From positions 1 to 50,578 of the forward strand of contig JACOUC010000045.1 of assembly GCA_016178055.1 (NCBI GenBank): 50,578 bases of DNA, given 5' to 3'. Below, piece by piece: positions 6,652-16,900 of this stretch. Below the pieces are notes generated by a model. It did no database searches and was not told where the DNA came from. It worked only from the letters and a program-made list of their open reading frames with translations. Made by a program: the position numbers and the translations under genes. The stretch's first letter is position 1. Each line of letters starts with the position of its first letter. This DNA is from Chlamydiota bacterium. Lineage in GTDB: Bacteria; Auribacterota; JACPWU01.

Positions 6652-7797
6652 ATGCTTAAACGCCTGTTTCAGTTTCATGGATTAAAAAAATTGAGCTGCT
6701 TCCTCTGGGGAGCCCGTCAGGTGGGTAAAAGCACGCTTTTGAAACAGCTTTTTCCCCACCAACCCTGCTTTAACCTTTTGGATCCTCTTCTTTTTACCCA
6801 ATTCACACACAGCCCCAATGCATTGAAAGAACGCCTTCTGGCGATGACGGTAGGGAACGGGCCTGTCATCATTGACGAGGTTCAGAAAATTCCTTCTCTC
6901 TTGGATGTGGTTCAACTCCTCATCGACAATCATGGGATGCAATTCATCTTGAGTGGTTCCAGTGCCAGAAAATTGAGGCGTGGCTCTGGAAATCTTTTGG
7001 GAGGAAGAGCCCTGCGCTACGAACTTCATCCTTTAACCTTTCGAGAAATTCCAAATTTTGACTTGCTTCGAGCCCTAAATCACGGGCTTTTGCCCCGTCA
7101 TTATTTAGAAAATGACCCTCGAGAAATGATTTATGCCTATGTTGCAGACTACCTGAAAGAAGAGATTTTTGCAGAGGCCCTGGTGAGAAATCAGCAGGCT
7201 TTCAGTCAATTCCTAGAAAAGGCCTCTTTCAGCAATGCCCAAATTGTCAACTATACAAATATTGCCAGTGAGTGTGGCGTTAAATCGGTGACCGTAAAAG
7301 AATATTTTCAAATATTAGAAGATACTCTGATCGGTCAACATGTCCCGTCTTTTGCTCTACGCCCTAAACGGCGGGTGATCAAAGCCCCAAAATTCTATTT
7401 CTTTGATATAGGACTGGCTAACTTTTTGAGTCGTGGAGGAGAAATCATTTTTGGAAGTGAAGCTTTTGGACATGCCTTTGAACATTTTATTTTCATGGAA
7501 CTTTCAGCCCATTCCCATTATTCACGTCTACGCTACCCTATTTCGTACTGGAGAACATCGTCAGGTCTAGAGGTCGATTTTGTCCTAGGAGAAGCTGAGG
7601 TTGTGATCGGAGTCAAAGGAACTCAAAACGTTCTTCCCTATCATTTGAAAGGCATCAGAGCCTTTCAGGAAGAATACCATCCAAAACAAGCCCTTGTGAT
7701 CTCTCTAGAAAAAGCACCTCGTCAAGTAGAAGGAATTCACATTCTACCTTGGACCCTCTTTTTAGAAAATCTCTGGCATGGGCAATACATCAAATGA
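6652..7797 (+). CDS. AAA ATPase of the DUF4143 family
   Basis: This 381-residue cytoplasmic P-loop protein has Walker A GARQVGKSTLLKQLF at residues 20-34, Walker B GPVIIDEVQKIPSLLD near 70-85, and the sensor-1 region FILSGSSARKL near 103. The C-terminal half has YFFDIGLANFL, then the nuclease-like FEHFIFMEL, then YWRTSSGLEVDFVL, the DUF4143 signature with E-V-D. Such proteins are widespread in bacteria and archaea, with no firm function. Copies of the YgiT antitoxin 3' end lie on both sides, suggesting the gene arrived or was moved into the toxin-antitoxin locus. Confidence 0.88.
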   Translation: MLKRLFQFHGLKKLSCFLWGARQVGKSTLLKQLFPHQPCFNLLDPLLFTQFTHSPNALKERLLAMTVGNGPVIIDEVQKIPSLLDVVQLLIDNHGMQFILSGSSARKLRRGSGNLLGGRALRYELHPLTFREIPNFDLLRALNHGLLPRHYLENDPREMIYAYVADYLKEEIFAEALVRNQQAFSQFLEKASFSNAQIVNYTNIASECGVKSVTVKEYFQILEDTLIGQHVPSFALRPKRRVIKAPKFYFFDIGLANFLSRGGEIIFGSEAFGHAFEHFIFMELSAHSHYSRLRYPISYWRTSSGLEVDFVLGEAEVVIGVKGTQNVLPYHLKGIRAFQEEYHPKQALVISLEKAPRQVEGIHILPWTLFLENLWHGQYIK

Positions 7798-7832
7798 GGT
7801 AAAAACTACATCTGCACTTCTAAAGTATCCTT

Positions 7833-7896
7833 GTAGTCTCCCGATTTATCGGGCAAATCCATGCAGGGCGCATTGCCCCATAAATGGGGCGACTAC
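7833..7896. repeat. Nested hairpins between AAA ATPase and giant gene 1
   Basis: Two strong hairpins, CCCGATTTATCGGG (7840-7853) and GCCCCATAAATGGGGC (7875-7890), sit inside outer arms GTAGTC (7833-7838) and GACTAC (7891-7896). The layout is that of a REP-like palindromic unit. It lies between two converging genes, so it could also act as a bidirectional terminator, but no U-tract is adjacent. Confidence 0.6.
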
Positions 7897-7911
7897 CAAT
7901 GGACGACATTT

Positions 7912-7972
7912 TGCGGTGAAAAATTTTTTGACGAATCAGACGGTAAAAAAACTTGATTATGTTGCACGTACT
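7912..7972 (+). pseudogene. Decayed copy of the YgiT antitoxin 3' end
   Basis: These 61 nt match the antitoxin at about 6201-6260, from the second CxxC (TGCGGTGAAAAA..) through KKLD. An extra T in the T-run puts the copy out of frame after GEKF, and downstream codons diverge. No start codon or first zinc knuckle is present. It is a non-functional duplicate, and together with the intact gene it brackets the AAA ATPase. Confidence 0.8.
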
Positions 7973-7979
7973 ACCCTTC

Positions 7980-10900
7980 TTACATCTGCACGTTGCGTAA
8001 ATGAGTGATTTCAGCGTTATCGCCAAATTGGTGTATTGACTTTCGTAAAGACTCTTCAGCCGAGATAGGCTTGACTCTTTCTGAATCGGCTAAAAGCTCA
8101 TTCAATTCACCTGTCTTAAATTTTATTACATCCTTCTTATTAAGCTCTAAAATCGCATCGCGAAGGGCATTGGGATCTCCAACGCAGATGGCAATGAGAA
8201 GTGAAAGGAGCTCACGACCATAGCGAATTTTTTCAAAGACGCTCCTGATTTCATCATACGACGTCTGGTTATCCTGGTGAGCTATCAATAAATGTTGAAC
8301 GTTCGATTTGCCAGATAGAAGTTCTGTAGCCTTTTTATCTAAAGCCTTTTTAGAATTTTCTCCTTGAAGAGAAAGAACACGAGATAAATCAATACCTAAA
8401 TTTTTCGAGCGGACCAGAGTTTCTAATTCGCTTTGGCTACGAGTTCGGCTCACAATCACGACAGCACTGTTTTCAGAACGAAGTGCCGCTAATGCTTTAG
8501 CCGGCTCAATTCCCTCTCGGTTGTTCAGAAGAACATCGATATCCACTGAAAGGAGTGTGGGCTGCTCAGCCTTGCTAAAAAAACCCGAAACAATTTGAAT
8601 GACCCTGTTTTGAAAACTCGCTAATCTATCCTGAAGCACCCAACGGGCCACTCCCCAAGGGACATAGCGTGCTTCAGAAACTGCAAATTGATGGGTGGCT
8701 CTGCCATAGGCACTGGCGTCCCTTTCCTCATCGCCAGCGGTCCCCCACTCGGCTCCTAAAACGCTGACAGATCCTTGCCCGTGTGTTCCCACCACATAAG
8801 CGTCCTTTCCATTGCGTGTATTGTCAATAAGACTATTTTGAAGCCCCTTAACGCGTTCGTCAAGCCGCGCCTCAGCCACAATCCTTCTTGCCTCAAGGTC
8901 AAGGCTAACGGGTTTACCGTTAAGGCCGTTCCTTCTGGCAACAATGATCTGGGCTAATTGATCTGTCACTTCATCCCTGGACGCCTCAGGATGAAAACGA
9001 AAATATGCATTGGATGCAATTCCGATTTGCCAAAGGATGTCATTAACGCTAGGATTATCTCCAAAATAATTAGTCTGAACATCTCCTTTATTTCTTAAAA
9101 ATTTACTCAGCCAGTCACTTAATTTTCGATCGTCTGATTTTCGACCCCCTTTTTTACCTGTTCGAGGAAGAAGACGTCCACCGATGCGCTTTGGCTTCCC
9201 AGTTCCTTTTTTACCTGGAGCTTTTCTGGGACTCGTCTTAGGGCTACTAGCTGCTGGCGCAACAGCAGCAGCTGGGGGATGCGTCTCTAAAAATGCTACG
9301 ACCTTCTGCCATTGCGCGGCATTTTCATTTCTCCAAAAACTTTCAATGTCTCTACTGACACTCCGTGGCGTATAGCCTCCCGACAACGCGGCGCTTCCTT
9401 GAGCAACAGTGAGAAAGAAATCTTTAGAGGCTGTCCCAAAAATATCCCATGTTTCCGAAGACAAAATTTTTGCAGATTTTTCAGGCCGCAAAGCGAGAGT
9501 CAAAGAAATTTCCCGTTTTTTGCGTGATTTTGATTGAACCCAATCACCAGCCCTTGCGTCCCAAAAATTTCCCCACCCTTCAGGCGAAAGACGAGCAATC
9601 TCTAAAAGGGTTTCCACTTCTAACATTTCGCGTAATTGGTCTGGTGTAGGATTTTCAGGGAAAGCCTGCCATATTCTAGATAAATCGACCTCATCCCCTT
9701 CCAAAAGCGATTGGAGTAAGGCACTTAACCTAAAATACGGGTTCGGATCGTTATTCTGTGCCGATAATTTCAAAAATTTAATAGAAAGCAATTTTTCATG
9801 AAGACTCTTGTAAAGGGGACTGGTTCGATAGTTACTAGGATCGATCTCTCTTAAATACTCCATGGTTGACATGAACGCAACGGCCATTAAAACATTAGAT
9901 CGTAGCGAGGTGCTCTCACTGACTTTAACAAGCTTATTTCCCTCTCTTTTATACTTATTGTAAAAGAATTTAGTAAAAGAGTCTCTCTCTAATGGCGTTA
10001 GTATTTTATCGATATTCTCCATCATCGCTTCCGCTTGAGTCTTTTCAAGGGGCTGCGATCGAGCGTACCAAACGGCGGCCATGAGGGCATTTGCTAAATC
10101 TGATGAGGCAACAGGTCCTCTAAAAACCGCTAAAGTATCCACCCAACTTTTAATATCTCTGAATCCACTCTTGAACTTACCTCTCACAGAATCTATATCT
10201 TCTGCCGTAAGCGGAGCTTTGTCAGCGGAAGTGGCTTGAGCTGATGCTGCCGGTATTGGAGAAGGAGCCGCAGGAGCTACTTTCGGTTCTGACGATGCTG
10301 CTGCTCCCGGAGTTACAACTGCTGATTCTGCTAAAGCAGGCGAACCCCCTGCTGGCGAAAGCGTTAGAGTAACAGCCGCTGGTGGAATAAGAACACGATG
10401 AAGAGGATTTTGACTTAAACTTTCTCCTTCAATCAGGAAAGAGCCTTCAATCTTTCGCGTAGCATCGTTCTTTAATACAACAAAAATTTCGACGGACTTT
10501 GCACTGGGATAAAGAGCAATGCTCTCCCCTTCCCACTGATCACATCCCAAAGAAACTGTTCGCTCCACTCCATTCCCATCTTTGATTATAATCACAATTT
10601 CAGAAATATCTGAATTAGGTCCCAGTTTACGCGTAAAATTGAAGTAAGGATAGTTGGATAAATCTACATCCGACAACAAGGTATACTTAAGTCCCGCTTG
10701 AGCCCCAGCCTTCATCCCTGAATTAAATACATACCCTATACGCCTAACCTGTCCTTTCTCGGAATCTGAATAATTTGTCTTGAATTCAACGATAGGTCTC
10801 TGACCCGAAGGCGCATCAGCGATAGGAGTATTTACGAGAGAAAGACGATTAAAGAAGGTAATAGCATTGGAGCCATTTGTTCTAGAATCAGGCTGCTGTG

Positions 10901-13900
10901 CCAGTGGCAATTCGAGAATCGGACGCAGTCGATCTTGTGTTCCTTCCCTTATCAAAAAAGAAAGAAGCTCTTGACCGGCGGTTCGAATATTTGAAGTACC
11001 TTTTGATTTTGCTAATACTTCTCCTAAGGCAAACAGTCCCCGCAAAGGATTTTTGAAATCTGCTGCGTTCACTTTTCTGAGTCGCATTACAGATCCATCA
11101 GGACTCAACCGAAGGGTTAAAGAAGCATCCTCATCATTGAAAGAGGCAGACTTAAGCAAAGCCTTAGCAATACCATGGGCATAGACCTCCCATGCAGGGG
11201 AAAGATCATTGAGTCCCGAGATAAGAATCATTTGGAGTGTCTCGAGAGAGGGAGGGCCTGAAGGGGTGTGTAAAAGACCGATCCAGTCCGGATTGTATTG
11301 TTCTGGTTTTGCCTGAATTTGTTCAAGCAGAACTACTAATAGGTTATATGGATTTTCTCCGTGATCGCTTAGCAGGCTTCGCCTCAAAGCATAAAAATTT
11401 TGAGCATTAAATATTTTCTTTGCTCGCCCGAGTAAGATAGAATTATTAGAATCAACACTTATTAAATAATTCATGACCGTAATAAGCCCAAAAGCGATGT
11501 CAGTATTTGTCTGAGTCGAAGTAGCATCGCTTGTTCTAGTCGCTGTTTCATTAACCCTATAACTGTCATAGAAAAACCCATCAGAGGATAATTTTTGCGT
11601 TATTTCTAAAGCTTCGAGAACTTTTAAAATCATTTCTCTTGCTTCATCATCCGTTTGAATAAAATTCAATTGCCGAGCTTGAACGATGGCCTTAAGTCTT
11701 AAAGCCAAATCCTCTGATTGAACATCACCTGACACAGACTTGCTAAATGTGTCTTTCACCCGTGCCCACAACCGCTCGCATTTTAACTGAACGAGTTCGA
11801 CTTGATCATGGGTGAACTCACCTGACTTTGCATTTTCTTCTTTTGGAGGTATTGAAATTGTCCGAATTTCAGCAGTAGGAGTAGATACAGGACCTGTCCT
11901 CCTTACTCCAGAACCAGGAGTAAAACTAAGCTGAAATGTTGCTTGCAAAGGACCCCCCACTAAAGAAGGAGGGGCATTGGGTGCACCTGTCCCTACCCGT
12001 GTACTCAAGCGCCACGCTCCAATAGGAGAGAAATATCCGTAACCCGCTTCAACATACCAAGGAGGCAAAGCTGGGTTACTAGAGATTATTTCATAACTCA
12101 CATTCCCACGGGCGGAAAGATCACCATCAGATACGGGAAGAGCAGGAATAGGAAGAGACTGCCCTTGAAAGGCAAAATTAATTCGGTGGTTGTCCCTGGT
12201 ATACCATCCCTCAAGAACAGGCGCTCCATAGAGCGATAAATCTCCCCAATGATGCGTAACTCTTCCATCAGTTCCGAGAGAGGGAAAAATCAATTCGCGA
12301 CTAAAAGATAAAGCGAAAAAATTAAGACCTAATTGTATCCCCCAAGATTTCTTATCGAAACGAGCATAGGGTTGAACAGAGAAAAGAGGGTCAGAAATCG
12401 AACGAATAACCAATCCACCCCGCCCATCCTGATCCACTTCTAAAAGCCCCGTCCATCCCAAATAGAGAGGATTCAAAAAACGATGTTGAAGAACATCATT
12501 TCCCCCACTCGCCAACCATGTTTGAAAATAAGAATCTGGATAAAAAGCGTATCTAACCCCAGTACGCATGATTATCTTATCTTTATTATCCTTTAAATCT
12601 TTCAAAATCCAATCTTCAGCAGCAGCATTAATGGATAACTCACTGGCATCAAAAGGCAATCCATAAAAACCGCCATTGACTTTTTGATAAATCAATCTTC
12701 CATTTACATCAATAACAAGTACACGATGACGTCCTTTTAAAGACTTTCGGAACTCACGTCCTATTTCCGTACCAAAATACGGATGCACTCCATCTAAATA
12801 AGAATCACTCAAAACATCTAATCCAAACATCATCCTCAATCTTAATCTTTCTAGCCCAAAATCTATCACTCCATGCCCATAAATGTCAGAATAAGGAACT
12901 TGGAGCAATTGCAAATCCGCCAAACCCTGAGGCCTCAAATAGTCTGAGAAGACAGGAGAGTTAACATCAAACAGAGAACCCATAGGATTAACCAAGCCTC
13001 TTCCTCCGTGAAGAGAGAGACGTATCCTCCTAAGAGGAAGGCTATCAAATCCAAAATCAAATGAGCTAAGCCCGAAAGCTCCAACTGGAGTTCCAGCTTG
13101 CAGTGTGAAGGTAAGAGGTGGATTTTTCTGATCTTGAGCTTGGGCCGTTGCATCAGGTTTCGCCACAGGAGCAGAAGCCGCAGTCGCACTCCCTGGAGCT
13201 CCTGGAGCTGGTGCAGCTTCAACAACAGGCGAAGGAGCGGGTGTGGGAGCTGGAGTGGATGATTGAGCTTGAGCAAAATGCGACATAAACAATAACGCAA
13301 GACTTAATAAAGTCGCTCGAGCAAATTTTGGCATGCGTCTAAAAGATTTAGAAGCGATAAAAATCAAAGGCAAAAGAGGAAGAAGAATAACTTGTAAAGA
13401 GGGGACCGTTATTAAAGCTAAAATGGCACCTGCAAAGAGAAGAGAAAGAACAGCTCCTAAACCAAAAATTTGAATCTTTCCGGACGGTGTTCCTCCTCCA
13501 CTTCCTTTAGAGGAGGGAACAATGAGTGATCCTTTATTATCCGACTCACCCTTGGCTTTAGCTAAACTCGGATGGCTATTTGGATCTCTTGGATCAGTGC
13601 CTGACTGATATTCCTGCAAACTTGTAAAACCATCTCCGTCAGGATCTAAGCTTGCATCGTTATATCTGGGGTCCAACTTATAGTCTAGTTCAAACCTATC
13701 GCTTATCCCATCACTATCCGAATCTGGCTTTATTGGATTCAAAGCTTGCTTATATTCTTCACTTGCTGGTACACCATCTAAATCATCATCAGAGTCGGGA
13801 TCAAATACTCCATAAGCTGCTTCCCAAGCATCTGAAAGTCCATCTCCATCTAAATCCGTATCGTCCCATAGTGGATCCGTTGCATTGCTGGCTTCATCTC

Positions 13901-16900
13901 TATTTTTAACTCCATCATTATCAGTGTCATAACCTCCATCATCAGAGTCGCAATAATCAAATCCATATTTAGCTTCATATCCATCTTTCATTCCGTCATC
14001 ATCTGTATCAGCATCAAGTGGATCTACAGGATAATAGTGAGAACCAGTATGAAACTGGGAATAAAAATAAATTTCATACCAGTCATCAAGGTCATCACCG
14101 TCCGTATCTTGTAAAAACGGATCTGTGCCATTCGCCTGTTCTTCCCCATCAACAAGATTGTCATCATCAGTATCGGCGAGAACCGGATCTGTTCCATACT
14201 CGTTTAATTCAAATCCATCCTTCAACCCATCATTGTCTGTATCTTCGTTGTTAGGATCAGTTTCATTTTCATATTCTTCAACATTGGTTAACCCATCATC
14301 ATCCACATCCTCTGATGCGTCAGGTTCATTGGGAAGCAAATCATTTTCCACTTCCCAGCCATCTGGCATTTGATCTCCATCGGAATCTGAATTTAAGGGA
14401 TCCGTCCCATAAGTATTGACTTCCTCTCCATCATCTAAACCATCTCCATCCGTATCTGCTTTTTCAGGATTTGTACCTAATTCAGCCTCTTCGGCGTCTG
14501 TCAAGCCATCCCCATCTCTATCGGGAGCTAGCGTGGGAGAAGGACTTCCCTGAATAGGAGTTGCACTAGGGGTTGGACTCACTCCAGTAGCATCATCATC
14601 GCCTGAAGTTGCATCATCGTCTCCTGCTGTAACATCATCATCCCCTGAAGTTGCATCATCGTCTCCTGCTGTAACATCATCATCCCCTGAAGTTGCATCA
14701 TCGTCTCCTGCTGTAACATCATCATCATCCCCTGAAGTTGCATCATCGTCTCCTACTGTAACATCATCATCCCCTGAAGTTGTATCGTCGTCTCCTGATG
14801 TAACATCATCATCACCAGGCAATGATCCATCGTCATCGCCGGCGATCTCGCTTGAATCGTCGTCACCCGCACCTGGAACGGTTCCATCAGGAGGAAGACA
14901 GCCTATTCCACAAAGGACCATTAAGGTTAGAAGAGCCGTTGCTACAACAGTAAAATATGCTCGAAGAGGTCTTCTAATTGCTACCTGAGGAGCGGGGCTT
15001 CCTTCTTCAGAGGCGGAAGGAGTAACAGAAGATGGTTCTTTATAATTAAACAATACCTTAAGCACATTCTTTGAATCTACGTTTTCCCCTCTGTAGCCTT
15101 TGATAACTAATACACCATCAAGATATCTAGTTGCAAGCTCATGCGTCCTATCATCCGCCAATAAAACACGTATTTGAGGATAGGTCAGTTCCATCATCTG
15201 CTCAAATGTTTCAGCGGTTAGTGGCTGAACAGATTGAGGTTGAGAAGGTTCTCGTTCAACTTCTGATTGAATCCTGGCTTCTAGTGCTTCAACCACATCT
15301 TCAATGGTTTGCGCCAAGCGCCCTATTTCTTCTTTCTTAGTTGGATCGGATAAAGCCTGACTCCAAGCCTGGACGAGGGCTGAATGGTCCATTTTAGAAT
15401 CATCAACCATTTCGAAACCTAAGTGCTCAAGCAATTCTTTAAAATGGCCAGGTAAAACCTGTGCCATTGCTGATAACGACATATCCTTTAAAGACTCTCT
15501 CGCCCCACCTAAAAACCCAGACTGCTCTTCCATTTTTCTAAAATAGAGACTTCGATCATCGGCATGATTCGTGCGTGGTCTAATCACCCAATAACCGATT
15601 TTGGCTTCCTTTAAGGATTCTTTTAAACCCGCGGTGTGAAAGCCCCCCACTACGAGAGCTGCATGCGTCAACTTTTTTTCTTCAAGCAAGCTAGAAATTT
15701 TTTTCTGAAATATTTGATCTCTCTCAAGAACCTTTTCATAGAATTTTCCCGCCATTTCAATGCTTTCGCCAAAGTCGGGAGATTCATAGTCTATTGCTTC
15801 CTTTTTGGCTAACTTACCAAGTTGAATTAGAAAGCCTTCAACAAAGTCATTGGGACCAACTTTGCTCGAGGCTCGAGGCTCGAGGCTCGAGGAAAAAACG
15901 CTCGAGGCCAAAGGCTCGAGGCTCGAGGTAAATGCTTCTCCAGTTTTTGCTTTTGCTTCGAGCTTCGAGCCTCGAGCCTCGAGCCCGTCTTTTGCTTCGA
16001 GCTGTTTAATGTCTTCCCTACTCCCCTCAAGCCGTAAAATTCGCTCAAGAGTCTGATACGACTTCTCAAGCTCTAACAAATTTTTCTCATCATCATTTTT
16101 GACAAGGGCAAGAGTGACTTTCTCCTCGGCCTTCTTCATTTCCCCTTCTAATTTTTCCCATGAAATTTGTTTCATAAGCTCTATTTGCTGAAAGAGAAGT
16201 TTGAGATTGGAATAGCTCGAGGCTAATACTTTGCTCGAGGCTCGAGGCTCGAGGCTCGAGGAAAAAACGCTCGAGGCCAAAGGCTCGAGGCTCGAGGTAA
16301 ATGCTTCTCCAGTTTTTGCTTTTGCTTCGAGCTTCGAGCCTCGAGCCTCGAGCCTTTCTAAGTATTGACTTAGAAAGAGATAATGATCCCCGTCACTCTC
16401 CTGACCCAAGCGATGCTCTAAAACATGTCGCAACACATTTGACAACTCGTCCTTAGGAAGTTTCTGTTCAAGAACTTCAAGAAAATGGAGATATTCTTTT
16501 TCCAAGGCTCGATGATCGATTCCAAACTCTAAATCAGAAAGCTTCGCATAATAGCCCATCGTTGGAAAATTGACTGATACGTCTTGGCCAAAAGAATTCT
16601 CATATCTCTGAAGCAATTCATTAAAATAGACTTGAAGATCTATTTTATGTTCTCGATATTCTTTAACCTTTTGAGTCCATTCCTGGATTGAACGAGAGAA
16701 AATCTTTTTTTCAAGCCCACTCATCGTCTCCTTTAATGTCTGCCAAGTATGATCTTGAAGGGCTTTTTCTTCTAAAAATTTCCCCATCCACTTCACATTG
16801 TCGACATAAACCGATAAATCTTCGACTCCAAGACCTTGTGCCTTGTCCGGACCCTCTGTGATGAGGAAAGATTCCACGGCATCAATATCACTTCTCTGAA

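Noticed and set aside
7778-8008. 76-codon frame after the AAA ATPase gene as a real gene
   Set aside because: It runs across the hairpin unit and the decayed antitoxin copy and ends inside giant gene 1 on the other strand.
12935-13300. Leucine/histidine-rich 121-codon frame on the same strand as giant gene 1
   Set aside because: It is an out-of-frame reading of the proline/alanine-rich linker and barrel start of giant gene 1.
13652-14373. His- and Ser-rich plus-strand frames opposite the calcium repeats
   Set aside because: They are antisense shadows of the biased Asp/Gly codons in the thrombospondin-3-like region.
15850-16069. CRISPR array at the CTCGAG repeats
   Set aside because: The units are 7 nt with no unique spacers of regular length, and they form inverted pairs within a coding frame.
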